From Caldilineaceae bacterium SB0661_bin_32 (GTDB taxonomy: Bacteria > Chloroflexota > Anaerolineae > Caldilineales > Caldilineaceae): a DNA stretch of 64,000 nt. Below, piece after piece: positions 1-9,854 of the stretch; within the stretch, counting starts at the first letter, position 1; the number at the start of each line of letters is the position of its first letter. The position numbers were made by a program, and so were the translations under genes. The stretch covers positions 177,548 through 241,547 of the forward strand of contig VXMH01000071.1 of the NCBI GenBank assembly GCA_009841235.1, in the 5' to 3' direction. The notes below the pieces were generated by a model that saw only the letters and a program-made list of their open reading frames with translations, had not been told where the DNA came from and searched no databases.

Positions 1-954
<954 letters not shown>

Positions 955-1053
955 TGTTTTTCCCTTTACTGAGTTTTCGCCGCGGCAGATGACGCCGCCC
1001 GACTATGAGGATTCATCACTGGTTCCGCGCCATCCCAATCTCACAAGGATCGA

Positions 1054-1563
1054 TCAGGCCGTACTCCAGTTGAACTCGTGTGGCGCCTGTTCACCGGTGC
1101 CAATTTCGTTCAGTTCAAGCAAATTTCCGTCCGGGTCGTAGAAAAAGAGTACGTGCCAATCGCCCTCGCCTTCGAAACGTACCGGCGGCGAAACTATCTC
1201 CACGCCCGCCGCCTTCAAGCGTTCATAGGTGGCAGGTACATCCTCGACGCCAAAACAGAAATGCGCGCTGGGCACGTGGTGAAGCGGCTGTCTTCCGGTC
1301 GGGCTCTCAGGGTTGATCCATTGGATGAGGTCGAACGTGAAGCCCTGTTCCGAAGTGCGCGTGTGACCGTTGACGCCGCCCGGCGGGCGCAGACGGTACT
1401 CGCGCATGTGTACGTTTGACATAGCGGTCATCTCATCAATGGGACCCCCATCGTGCTCTTCGGGGGAGACGACCTCCATGCCCAGAATGTCCCTGTAGAA
1501 CTCCAGCGATCTTTCCAGATCGCTGACCATTATTGCTATGTGATCAATCGTAATCCGGCTCAC
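1054..1563 (-). CDS. VOC (glyoxalase/dioxygenase fold) family protein
   Basis: A 169-residue vicinal-oxygen-chelate protein: the N-terminal half starts ITIDHIAIMVSDLERS, and the second half carries the typical FYDPDGNLLEL ending. The His near the start and the Glu near the end are the usual metal ligands of this fold. I place the start at the GTG at 1563 because GAGGAGGA lies 8 bases upstream; an earlier in-frame TTG overlaps that ribosome-binding site. The family includes glyoxalases, extradiol dioxygenases, epimerases and resistance proteins, so no reaction is assigned. It is 56 bases after the sugar isomerase gene and is probably part of the same transcript. Confidence 0.8.
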   Translation of the reverse strand: MSRITIDHIAIMVSDLERSLEFYRDILGMEVVSPEEHDGGPIDEMTAMSNVHMREYRLRPPGGVNGHTRTSEQGFTFDLIQWINPESPTGRQPLHHVPSAHFCFGVEDVPATYERLKAAGVEIVSPPVRFEGEGDWHVLFFYDPDGNLLELNEIGTGEQAPHEFNWSTA

Positions 1564-1619
1564 TCTGAGAGTCCTCCTCAAGCGCAGGTTTCAAGCATGT
1601 TACGGAAATGAGCGACGAT

Positions 1620-2543
1620 TCAAATGTCGCGAAGCATCCGCTTCAAATTCGCATAGTTAATGCGCATCGCCTCTTCGCGCGAACCGCTGGCCGGCAGGAA
1701 ATGCGTCGCGACCGACAGGACCGCGTCGCTGCGCCGGTCGCGCAGACTCCGCAAAATCGCGGGATAGTCGACGTCGCCTTCGCCCAGGGGGCAGTACGAA
1801 AAATCCAGTTGAAGGCCGTTTTTCACGGTCAGGTCCTTGAGATGGAGACCGTAGAGGTAGGGATGGATATTGAGAAATCCGGCCGTCGCCACATCCGCTT
1901 CGCCGCTGTTCAGGTTGTCGGATGGTCCCCACATCACCTTGATGCGCGGGGAGTTGAGCGCCTCGGCCAGCCGCCGGAAGTTGCCGGTCGTGTTGGTGTA
2001 GTTCCAGGGCATCATCGAAAGCGCGAGGTCGACGTCGTACTTTTCGGCCTGTTCAAGCATGAGCGAAAAGGCCCGCACCAGCTTCTCCATGTCGACGTCG
2101 GCAATATGGCCGCCGCGCGTCAGCCAGCGCATCGGCCACGTCGGCTTGGCCGCCGAATACTCTCCCGGCCAGGCAAACGTGAACAGGCCCACGGCCCCGA
2201 CACCCAGTCGCGACGCCATCTGCATTGAGCGCACCAGGTCGGCCATGTCGCGGCGGAACTCCGGGTGCTCTTCCATACCGTCCAGGTCGAGATCGGTGAG
2301 ATGAATCTGCTTGAAGGGATTGCCGACGTTGATCAGGAAGATTTCAAGCCCGTGGCTTGCCACCTGCTTGCCAAGGCGGTCCACGCCCGCATCGTCCAGC
2401 GCCTCCATGGGCGGCCCGTCACTGCCCAGGCGGTTGAACCAGACGCAATCGGCCCCGATCTCCCTGGCCTTTGCCAGCGACTCGTCGAAAGGCAGATCCA
2501 GTTCCGGCAGGTACATGCCCAACTTGAAGTTATGCTCGGTCAT
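1620..2543 (-). CDS. Sugar phosphate isomerase/epimerase-like TIM-barrel protein
   Basis: A 307-residue protein of the xylose isomerase-like/AP-endonuclease-2 TIM-barrel family, which includes IolE, hydroxypyruvate isomerase and tagatose epimerases. It begins FKLGMYLPELDLPFDES, and its later strands hold the acidic and His residues expected for a divalent-metal site (HLKDLTVKNG and VATHFLP segments). The role is probably keto/aldo isomerisation or epimerisation of a sugar or polyol intermediate. It starts 18 bases after the PhyH gene stop and is followed by a VOC gene. The substrate cannot be read from the sequence. Confidence 0.75.
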   Translation of the reverse strand: MTEHNFKLGMYLPELDLPFDESLAKAREIGADCVWFNRLGSDGPPMEALDDAGVDRLGKQVASHGLEIFLINVGNPFKQIHLTDLDLDGMEEHPEFRRDMADLVRSMQMASRLGVGAVGLFTFAWPGEYSAAKPTWPMRWLTRGGHIADVDMEKLVRAFSLMLEQAEKYDVDLALSMMPWNYTNTTGNFRRLAEALNSPRIKVMWGPSDNLNSGEADVATAGFLNIHPYLYGLHLKDLTVKNGLQLDFSYCPLGEGDVDYPAILRSLRDRRSDAVLSVATHFLPASGSREEAMRINYANLKRMLRDI

Positions 2544-2561
2544 CTCTCGGCCTCGTATCTT

Positions 2562-3518
2562 TCAGTATTGAAGCGGCTGCAACCAGCGGTCCAGCCCCGC
2601 TTCCGACAGGGTATAAAGCCAGTCATAGTGCGTTAGGGCGACCTTTTCGGGATGTTGCCGGCTGCGGGCGACAAAGCCCGGCACTTTGGAACGACCCGTC
2701 GGCAGTCCGATGCGGCTGTAGCGCGTGTCGACGCTCCAGCGCACCGTCTGCGACCGGTTGGGAATTGAGCGATGCACCAGTCGCTCCATCGTTATCAACA
2801 CATCCCCCGGATCTACTTCACAGGTGACGATACTGCTGGCGGGCAGGTCCGCGTCGGCAATGCCCTTGGAACCCTTGTGGCCCGGTGTCTCAATCCACAG
2901 ATCATGCGCAATCAACCCCTTAAGATGAGAGCCTGGAATCACCTGCATGCAGCCATTTTCCTCGGTGGCGCTGACAAGAGGGATCCAGAAATTGACGACC
3001 AGGGTCTCCCCTGCTTCGTCCGGTATCAAGTAGGCCAGGTCCTGGTGCCAGGGGATATCCATCAGGTCGAGATCGGGCATCTTCGGGCGCAGCGCGAACT
3101 GGGGGTGGGCGAGAATTTCCGGTCCGATCAGAGATTCGGTCGCGTCCAATAGCGCGGGAGAAGTGCGAAGTTGAAACATGCCGGGCGAGATTGGCTTGCC
3201 GCGCGAAAAGTAGCTCTCCCAGAGCCAGTTCCGGTCCGTACAGGCTGCGGAGGCCAGTGCCAGCCGGTTGGCGAACGGTGCGTCTTCAAAGGTCGCTTTG
3301 GCGTCAAGCTGGCCCTGCCGGACCGCTTCTCTGATGGTAACGTCCACCTTCTGGGTCAGTTCGTCGATCAGCGGTTGAAGTGCATCGAGAGGCAGCATCC
3401 GGCGTACGATCAGAAAACCTTCCTCTTTGAATTGGCGGATCTGCTCCTCTGCCAGTCCGTTCGCCTTCGGTGCGGCGTAACCAGCCTCTTGTTCCTGCGC
3501 TGCTGGATTCTCTGCCAT
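2562..3518 (-). CDS. Phytanoyl-CoA dioxygenase (PhyH) family Fe(II)/2-oxoglutarate oxygenase
   Basis: A 318-residue oxygenase with the double-stranded beta-helix iron site: H158-Q-D160 (in PWHQDLAY) and distal H249 (in LVHRSIPN), with R260 placed to bind 2-oxoglutarate. It should hydroxylate an organic substrate while decarboxylating 2-oxoglutarate. Family members act on fatty acyl-CoA, ectoine, alkylphosphonates and natural products, so the substrate is open. The ATG at 3518 is preceded by AGGAGGAG at short spacing, which I prefer over a longer reading frame starting at 3608 without a good site. It heads a five-gene minus-strand run and is divergent from the Gfo/Idh gene. Confidence 0.85.
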   Translation of the reverse strand: MAENPAAQEQEAGYAAPKANGLAEEQIRQFKEEGFLIVRRMLPLDALQPLIDELTQKVDVTIREAVRQGQLDAKATFEDAPFANRLALASAACTDRNWLWESYFSRGKPISPGMFQLRTSPALLDATESLIGPEILAHPQFALRPKMPDLDLMDIPWHQDLAYLIPDEAGETLVVNFWIPLVSATEENGCMQVIPGSHLKGLIAHDLWIETPGHKGSKGIADADLPASSIVTCEVDPGDVLITMERLVHRSIPNRSQTVRWSVDTRYSRIGLPTGRSKVPGFVARSRQHPEKVALTHYDWLYTLSEAGLDRWLQPLQY

Positions 3519-3649
3519 GTACTCCTCCTGTGCTTCCCGCGGGCTAAGGGCCCTGGATATGCGCCTGGGATCGGTGATATTAGTCTGCCTGGAGAGAGTA
3601 TATTCCAATTCGATGAGCGCCGCTACTCTGTTGAGCGCACAGGTTGTAG

Positions 3650-3678
3650 TTCAGACTAATGGGGCTTTCGTGTACAAT
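3650..3678 (+). promoter_or_regulatory. Candidate sigma-70-type promoter of the Gfo/Idh-ThDP-VOC run
   Basis: TTCAGA (3650-3655) and TACAAT (3673-3678) are separated by 17 bases, a 4/6 and 5/6 match to the consensus boxes. It lies in the 298-base divergent spacer 3519-3816 and points at the gene starting at 3817, leaving a leader of about 130 bases. On the opposite strand a TATACT box (3597-3602) could serve the PhyH run, but it has no convincing -35 partner. Confidence 0.45.
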
Positions 3679-3816
3679 ACAACGATGGCGGGCAAACGGT
3701 CTGCATGGATCCCTGTCATGCAGAGCGATTGGGTACGATTCTCGCCTCTCTAGTTTATGTTTCAACGACTGAAAGCCAGCGGCTCTGATTGAGCCAGGGG
3801 ACATTGAGGTGAATCC

Positions 3817-4851
3817 ATGACTATGAATGGCGCGGGGAAGGCCCTGGGCTGGGCGCTGGTCGGCTGCGGAGGCGCGGGTCGCGCTCATGCCGGCTGGGCG
3901 GCTGCCACCGAAGGCGTAGCCGTGCACGGCTTCTGCGATATCCAGGCCGGCATGGCGAAACAGCTGCAGCAGCAGTACGGCGCAGAGTACGCTACCACCG
4001 ACCCCGAGCGCGTCTTCGCCGACCCCGCAGTGGACATCGTTTCCATTGCCACCTCCCACAGCTCCCATGCCGATCTGGCGGTCGCCGCGTTGCAGGCCGG
4101 TAAACATCTCTTCCTCGAAAAGCCGATGGCCATGACCACGGCCGACTGCCTGCGCATCCATGAAGCCATGCAGTCCGCCGGCAGGAAACTGATGCTCAAT
4201 TTCTCCATCCGCTTTTCGGGCGCCGCGCGTGCAATTCGCCGGCGCCTGACCGCACCCAAAGTCAGCCACAGCCAGTGCATGATGAGCCGCGCCGACCTGA
4301 ACCGCTGGCGCTGGCACCCTGTCGAAGGCGGAGGCCCGCTCTGGGATGTCGGAGTTCACATGGTTGACTATCTCTGCTGGATCCACGACAGCGCTCCCGT
4401 GGAAATCTACGCAACCGGCGGGCAGATTACACACCCAGGCGAACTGGGCAGCGACGACATGGTGGATACGGCCGCGGCAACCATCCGCTTTGCCAACGAC
4501 TCGGTCGCCACCTTCCTGATGAGCGACGCCGGCTTCAACTCCGTAATCTCCAAGTGGTTCTTTGAGTTCTTTGACGGAGACAACACGGCAATTCTCTATG
4601 AACACTTCCGCAAGGTCAGCTTTGCGGCCCCCGACCCGAACGGGGAGCAAGTGGACGAGACCCTGACCCCGCCGCCGATTGAACGTCTGCCGCTGCTGGT
4701 TGAGGCAATCCGCAACGACACGGAACCCTACGTGCCGCCGCAGGCGGGCATTCTATCCACCCTCCTGATTGAGACGATCATCGCATCGATCCACTCCGGC
4801 AGGCCGCAGCAGGTGGACATGTCCGCGTTGCCCGAGCCTCTGACGCAGTAG
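3817..4851 (+). CDS. Gfo/Idh/MocA family NAD(P)-dependent oxidoreductase
   Basis: A 344-residue two-domain oxidoreductase. The N-terminal Rossmann fold has VGCGGAGRAH (GxGxxG-type), and the family hallmark EKPMAM contains the lysine that acts in catalysis. The C-terminal alpha/beta domain starts after about residue 125 and contains the GGGPLWDVGVHMVDYL helix, whose Asp/His are typical of sugar-binding members. It likely oxidises or epimerises a sugar, inositol or related polyol using NAD(P). A GAGGTG site precedes the ATG. It is the first gene of a plus-strand run, 69 bases ahead of the ThDP enzyme, and divergent from the PhyH-isomerase run, so the two runs may share a regulon. Confidence 0.85.
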   Translation: MTMNGAGKALGWALVGCGGAGRAHAGWAAATEGVAVHGFCDIQAGMAKQLQQQYGAEYATTDPERVFADPAVDIVSIATSHSSHADLAVAALQAGKHLFLEKPMAMTTADCLRIHEAMQSAGRKLMLNFSIRFSGAARAIRRRLTAPKVSHSQCMMSRADLNRWRWHPVEGGGPLWDVGVHMVDYLCWIHDSAPVEIYATGGQITHPGELGSDDMVDTAAATIRFANDSVATFLMSDAGFNSVISKWFFEFFDGDNTAILYEHFRKVSFAAPDPNGEQVDETLTPPPIERLPLLVEAIRNDTEPYVPPQAGILSTLLIETIIASIHSGRPQQVDMSALPEPLTQ

Positions 4852-4920
4852 AAGGGACAGGGCGCGACCGATTTCCAACGACAACCGCCGCCGAGAACTG
4901 CCGCAACCGGAGAACCGCCG

Positions 4921-6567
4921 ATGAACGGCATCGAAGCTATCGCAGCGATTTTGAAAGCGGAAGGGGTCGAGTGGCTGGCCTGCTATCCCTCCAACCCGCT
5001 GATCGAAGCCGCCGCCCAGGTCGGCATCCGGCCTATCAATTTCCGCCATGAACGGGGCGCGATCATGGCCGCGGACGGCTACAGCCGCACCAGCGGCCGG
5101 CAGCGCTTTGGCGTGGTCGCGGTCCAATCGCAGGCCGGCGCGGAAAACGCGATGGGGGGAATTGCCCAGGCCTACGCCGACAACGTCCCGATCCTGGTCC
5201 TGCCGGGCGGTGTCCAGCTGGACCAGCTGGCAGTACGCCCCAACTTTTCCGCGTCGCAGAACTACCAGGGCCTGGTCAAACGCGTCGAGGCGATCTACCG
5301 GCCCGATCAGGTCGCGGCGGTGATGCGGCGGGCGTTCCATGCACTGCGCAATGGGCCGCCGGGGCCGGTCGTCGTCGAAATGCTGACCGATGTCTGCGAT
5401 CAGGAGGTCCCCGAAAGCGCGTTAGACTACCGGCCGCCACCGATGATGCGCCAGGTCCCTGCCGCCGCCGACATTGACGAGGCGGTCAAGAGGCTGCTGC
5501 AGGCTGAGAAGCCGGTAATCTGGGCAGGAGGCGGGGTCCTGCTTGCCGGCGCCGCCGCGGCGCTGCGAGAGCTGGCTGAGCTTACCGGCATACCTGTTTT
5601 TTGTACGATGCCGGGCAAGTCGGCCTTTGACGAGCGCCATCCTCTTTGCCTGGGCGCCGGCAGCCGCGCCACGACACTGCCGGCCCACCGCTGGCTGCAG
5701 GAGTGCGACCTCCTGCTCGCCATCGGCACAAGCCTCACGCGCGGACCCTACTGTCAGATAATCCTCCCTGGCAAGGTGATTATCCAGAATACGATCGACC
5801 CGGATGACATCAACAAGGATGAATCGGTCGACGTCGGCCTGGTCGGTGATGCCAGGCTGACCTTGGAGGCAATGGTCGAACTGGTAAAACGCCAGGATGG
5901 GAAGGACCGAAGCCAACGAAGCCGCCAAACCGCAGCCGAGATCGCCGCCTGCAGGAAGCCGTGGCTGGACGAGTGGATGCCTCTGCTGACGTCGGAGGAA
6001 GAGCCTCTCAACACCTACCGCGTGATCCACGACATCGACCGCACCCTCGACTGGGAGAACAGTATCGTCACGCACGACGCCGGCGCGCCCCGGGACTCAA
6101 TCGTTCCCTTCTACACGGCCACCGTACCGCACAGCTACATCGGCTGGGGAAAGACGACGCATCTCGGCTTTGGCCTGCCCCTCATGATCGGCGCTAAACT
6201 GGCCCACCCGGATAAATTCTGCCTCAACCTGATGGGCGACGGAGCCTTCGGCATGTCCGGGCTCGACCTTGAGACGGCGGTGCGGTCAAAGGCGGCGATA
6301 ACGACCGTACTGCTCAACAACGGCGGCATGGCGACCTACGCGCCGGGCAATTTTGCAACCGCACGCGAGCGGTTCGGCGTCAGCCATATGATCGGAGATT
6401 ACGCCAAGATCGCAGAAGGGCTCGGCGCGGTCGGGATTACCGTCAAAAGGACCGCCGAGATGGTTCCAGCCTTGCAGCGCGCACAAAAGCTCAATGCAGA
6501 AGGACAGACCGTTCTTATCGACGTACACTCCAATCTCGAAGCCCGCCGCTCGCGCTGGGACCGCTGA
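4921..6567 (+). CDS. Thiamine diphosphate-dependent enzyme, acetolactate synthase-like
   Basis: A 548-residue ThDP enzyme with the three-domain layout of acetolactate synthase, benzoylformate decarboxylase and IolD. The catalytic Glu is in NFRHERGA near residue 43. The central domain runs from about 180 to 330. The cofactor motif GDGAFGM followed 24 residues later by NN is near residue 440, with the proper GDG-X24-NN spacing. At 548 residues it is slightly shorter than most acetolactate synthases, and no regulatory small-subunit gene is adjacent, which argues for a catabolic lyase or decarboxylase rather than branched-chain synthesis. GGAG lies 8 bases before the ATG. Flanking Gfo/Idh and VOC genes point to sugar or polyol breakdown. 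Confidence 0.8.
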   Translation: MNGIEAIAAILKAEGVEWLACYPSNPLIEAAAQVGIRPINFRHERGAIMAADGYSRTSGRQRFGVVAVQSQAGAENAMGGIAQAYADNVPILVLPGGVQLDQLAVRPNFSASQNYQGLVKRVEAIYRPDQVAAVMRRAFHALRNGPPGPVVVEMLTDVCDQEVPESALDYRPPPMMRQVPAAADIDEAVKRLLQAEKPVIWAGGGVLLAGAAAALRELAELTGIPVFCTMPGKSAFDERHPLCLGAGSRATTLPAHRWLQECDLLLAIGTSLTRGPYCQIILPGKVIIQNTIDPDDINKDESVDVGLVGDARLTLEAMVELVKRQDGKDRSQRSRQTAAEIAACRKPWLDEWMPLLTSEEEPLNTYRVIHDIDRTLDWENSIVTHDAGAPRDSIVPFYTATVPHSYIGWGKTTHLGFGLPLMIGAKLAHPDKFCLNLMGDGAFGMSGLDLETAVRSKAAITTVLLNNGGMATYAPGNFATARERFGVSHMIGDYAKIAEGLGAVGITVKRTAEMVPALQRAQKLNAEGQTVLIDVHSNLEARRSRWDR

Positions 6568-6630
6568 CATACGCCTGCGCGCTCGACGGCGAATTTCATC
6601 TTTACCCTGCAAATCTAAGGAGACAAACGA

Positions 6631-7068
6631 ATGAGCGTCTTGATTCACGTAGGAGTTCGAGCGTCAGATCTCTCCAAATCGATCCGCTTCTGGCGCGACG
6701 GTCTCGGGCTGCGTGTCGCCGGCGAGAGAGGGATCCGCTACGACCTGACCGACGGCTACCACAATTTCGCCGTATTCCAGCACCAGGGCGACGACCGGCC
6801 GGAACACATCGGCGGCATGCTCGACTACCTGCATATCGGCGTGGGCGTCCCGGACGTTGCGGCCGCGGCCCGCCGCCTGCGCGATATGGGATACACGATC
6901 TTCTCCGACGGGCTGGGCGGCAAGACGCCCCTTGATCCCGATAACCTGGAGCAGCCCGCCTTCAAGGTCGAAGATCCCGACGGGATCACCATCGACGTGA
7001 GCGAAGTCACCACGATGTGGCCGGGCACGACAATTCATCCCAACCAGACGCCTCAGCCTGAAAGTTAG
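6631..7068 (+). CDS. VOC family protein (lactoylglutathione lyase-like fold)
   Basis: A 145-residue vicinal-oxygen-chelate protein. It starts SVLIHVGVRASDLSKSIRFW, with the first metal His at position 5, and ends in KVEDPDGITIDVSE, where the final acidic ligand is expected. The two-repeat beta-alpha-beta fold fits a small metal-dependent lyase, isomerase or dioxygenase; the reaction is unassigned. AAGGAGAC lies upstream of the ATG. It is the third gene of the plus-strand catabolic run and is not closely similar to the other VOC gene at 1054, so each may act on a different intermediate. Confidence 0.8.
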   Translation: MSVLIHVGVRASDLSKSIRFWRDGLGLRVAGERGIRYDLTDGYHNFAVFQHQGDDRPEHIGGMLDYLHIGVGVPDVAAAARRLRDMGYTIFSDGLGGKTPLDPDNLEQPAFKVEDPDGITIDVSEVTTMWPGTTIHPNQTPQPES

Positions 7069-7135
7069 TCCCTCCGGACAGCTGGCTCGAATCTTCCTGG
7101 CGAGCTCTCACAGGATCTACTGTTTTCTTTGGATA

Positions 7136-7164
7136 AAAGAGATCGGTTTGGGGACCGGCTCTTT
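7136..7164 (-). terminator. Candidate terminator hairpin after mutS (convergent gap)
   Basis: An AAAGAG...CTCTTT outer stem with an inner CGGT/ACCG stem lies directly between the mutS stop codon and the VOC gene. The T-tract on either strand is short, so termination may be weak or bidirectional. Confidence 0.45.
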
Positions 7165-9831
7165 CTAACTACTATCCGCCAGCTGCCGCAACTCGTAGAG
7201 CCGGTTGAGCGCATCCAGCGGCGACAGCGCGTCCACGTCAAGGGCGCGCAGCGACTCCACCGCCGGGTGGTCGTCAGCGAACAGACCTACCTGCATGGCC
7301 TCCTTCTGCTTGCGGCCCGGTGTCTGATCCAACAGGGTCGCCGGGCCGGCCGCGCCGGAAGCCTCCAGGTCGAGCAGGATCTCCCCGGCGCGCCGCACGA
7401 CCCCCCGCGGCAATCCCGCCATCTGCGCTACGTGCACACCATAGGACCGGTCGGCCCGACCGGGCAGGATCCGGCGCAGGAAGACAACGTCGTCGCCACT
7501 GTCGTCAACCGCCACATTGTAGTTGACAATCTGGGGCAGCCGGTCCGCCAGGTCGGTTAGCTCGTGGTAGTGTGTCGCGAACTGGGTTTTGGCGCGCAGT
7601 GACGGGCTGTTGTGTATATGCTCGACCACCGCCCAGGCGATTGCCAGCCCGTCGTATGTGCTCGTGCCCCGGCCGATTTCGTCCAGTATCAGCAGACTGC
7701 GCCCGGTGGCATGGTTGAGGATATTGGCCGTCTCGATCATCTCGACCATAAAGGTGGACTGACCTCGGTGCAGTTCATCGCTGGCGCCGATGCGGGTGAA
7801 GATGCGATCGACAACCCCGATACGGGCGGAAGCCGCCGGCACAAAGGAGCCGATCTGCGCCAGCAGAGTGATGAGGGCCGTCTGACGCAAAAATGTGGAC
7901 TTGCCGGACATGTTGGGCCCGGTCAGAATGTGAATGAGTTCGCCCGGCGAGAGATGCGCGTCGTTGGGCACAAAGGGCTCCTCACTTGTCATTTCCACAA
8001 CCGGATGGCGCCCTCCGGTTATCGTGATCGCGGCGCCGTCGTTGATCTCAGGGCGGCAGTAGCGGCGCTTGAGCGCGACCTCTGCCATCGAAGCGTACAC
8101 GTCCAGCAGGGCCAGCCCCTCAGCCAGACAGCGAATCTCGTCGGCACGCGCGCCCAGTTCGGAACAAACGCGGCGGAAAAGCTGCTGCTCCAGCGCGAGG
8201 CGCCGCTCATCGGCGTTGAGGATCTGTGACTCGTACTCCTTGAGCTCGGGTGTAATGTAGCGTTCCGCGCTGGTCAGGGTCTGTTTGCGGATATACTCCT
8301 GGGGCACCTTGCCGGCATGGGTGTTCCTCACTTCAATGTAGTATCCGAAAACCTTGTTGTAACCGACCTTCAGACTCGGGATGTTGAGGCGAGTGCGTTC
8401 GACCTGCTCCAGCGCAGCGACCCACTCCTTGGCGTACCGGCTGTTGTCAACGATGGCATCCAGCTCTTCGCTGTAGCCGGGCCTGATGATGCCCGGATTT
8501 GCCAGGGTCGCTGACGGCTCGTCGTCGATTGCCCGCTCCAGAAGTTCGAGAGAAAGCGAACAGTCAGGAAGTCTGTCCAGCATCTGTTTCAAAAAGGCGT
8601 CCGCGGAGCCCTGTGCTTCGGATTGGTCCTCCGGCCCCGATGCCGGGGCCAGGCCGGAGGAGATGAGCAACTGGCGAAGGCCCGGCGCCCTGCCGAGGAC
8701 CTCACGGACACCGGTCAGATCGCGCGGCAGCGCTTTGCCCTGGGATATGCGGGCGATCCAGCGCTCCAGGTCCCCCATTCCTCGCAACGCGTCGCGGACC
8801 TGCCCGCGCAGGTTGGACTCGTCCACCAGACCCTGGACTGCGTTCAACCTTTCGTTGATAAGGGCGGTGTCGAGCAGTGGGCGGCCCAGCCAGCTCCGCA
8901 GCAGGCGGCCTCCCATGGGCGTGAGGGTCTCGTCCAGCACGCGGACAAGGCTGCCCCGTTCTTCGGCGCCGCGAATCGTCTCCGTCAGCTCAAGATTGCG
9001 GCGTGTGGAGTCGTCCAGCACCATGAACTCGTCAACCGTGTAACTTTGCACTCTTACCAGCTGCGAGAGAGCGCTGGGCTGCATCTCCTGCAAGTAGGCC
9101 AGAACTGCGGCCGCGGCGCGCACAGCCTGCGGACTCTCCTGCAAGCCGAATCCGTCCAGGCTGCGGACCCCAAAATGCCGCTGCAGCGTGCTGCGGGCAG
9201 TGTCAAACGCCACCTGCCAGGCTTCGATAGAGGAAACGATCGCCTGCAAACTGCCGATCAACGGGGCGAGCCCGCTCTCTTCGACATTCCATTCGGACGT
9301 GATCAGTTCGCTGGGCCGCAGGTGGGACAGCTCCTCCCCCAAACGCTGCTCGGTTTCGGCCAGGTCGCTGCCGTTGATCTGTGTTGCAGCAAACTCGCCG
9401 GTGCTGATATCGCAATAGGCGATGCCGGCTTCGTTGCCGCGGGCGTTGAACAGCACCGCCGCAAGATAGTTGTTTCGGTCATCGATCAGCATCGAAGGTT
9501 CAGCGACTGTGCCCTTGGTGATCACCTGCTGGATCTCCCGGTCCACCAGACCTGAACCCGGTTCGCTGACCTGTTCGGCGACCGCCACCTTGTGACCGGC
9601 CTCCACCAGCTGTGCCAGGTAGCCTTCGACGCTATGGTAAGGAACGCCGGCCAGCGGCACGCGCTGACTGTTGCCGACGGGCCGGCTGGTCAGCGCCACG
9701 TCGCAAACCCTGGCCACAATTTCGGCATCGCCGTCGAAGGCTTCGTAGAAGTCCCCCAGGCGGAACAGGAGAATGCAATCCGGGTGCTGGCTCTTCAGTT
9801 GCAGGTACTGACGGCGCATCGGAGTTGTCAT
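7165..9831 (-). CDS. mutS: DNA mismatch repair protein MutS
   Basis: An 888-residue full-length MutS1. The N-terminal mismatch-recognition motif Phe-Tyr-Glu sits in FRLGDFYEAF. The C-terminal ATPase has Walker A GPNMSGKST near residues 637-645 and Walker B LLILDEIGRGTSTYDG, followed by the helix-turn-helix dimerisation tail. It clamps on DNA at mispairs and recruits MutL for excision; no mutL lies in this window. The start at 9831 fits the family, although no strong ribosome-binding site is visible. It begins 23 bases downstream of the CHAT-domain gene on the same strand, so the two are probably cotranscribed, which is not a usual neighbour for mutS. Confidence 0.97.
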   Translation of the reverse strand: MTTPMRRQYLQLKSQHPDCILLFRLGDFYEAFDGDAEIVARVCDVALTSRPVGNSQRVPLAGVPYHSVEGYLAQLVEAGHKVAVAEQVSEPGSGLVDREIQQVITKGTVAEPSMLIDDRNNYLAAVLFNARGNEAGIAYCDISTGEFAATQINGSDLAETEQRLGEELSHLRPSELITSEWNVEESGLAPLIGSLQAIVSSIEAWQVAFDTARSTLQRHFGVRSLDGFGLQESPQAVRAAAAVLAYLQEMQPSALSQLVRVQSYTVDEFMVLDDSTRRNLELTETIRGAEERGSLVRVLDETLTPMGGRLLRSWLGRPLLDTALINERLNAVQGLVDESNLRGQVRDALRGMGDLERWIARISQGKALPRDLTGVREVLGRAPGLRQLLISSGLAPASGPEDQSEAQGSADAFLKQMLDRLPDCSLSLELLERAIDDEPSATLANPGIIRPGYSEELDAIVDNSRYAKEWVAALEQVERTRLNIPSLKVGYNKVFGYYIEVRNTHAGKVPQEYIRKQTLTSAERYITPELKEYESQILNADERRLALEQQLFRRVCSELGARADEIRCLAEGLALLDVYASMAEVALKRRYCRPEINDGAAITITGGRHPVVEMTSEEPFVPNDAHLSPGELIHILTGPNMSGKSTFLRQTALITLLAQIGSFVPAASARIGVVDRIFTRIGASDELHRGQSTFMVEMIETANILNHATGRSLLILDEIGRGTSTYDGLAIAWAVVEHIHNSPSLRAKTQFATHYHELTDLADRLPQIVNYNVAVDDSGDDVVFLRRILPGRADRSYGVHVAQMAGLPRGVVRRAGEILLDLEASGAAGPATLLDQTPGRKQKEAMQVGLFADDHPAVESLRALDVDALSPLDALNRLYELRQLADSS

Positions 9832-9854
9832 GGCTGCGTTAAGACAGGCTGAGA

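Noticed and set aside
3580..4650. 356-residue minus-strand frame over the Gfo/Idh gene
   Set aside because: It overlaps a gene with full family motifs and a ribosome-binding site; its own translation has no recognisable domain.
7069..7135. tRNA T-arm-like CTCGAATC motif
   Set aside because: No acceptor or anticodon stem can be built around it.
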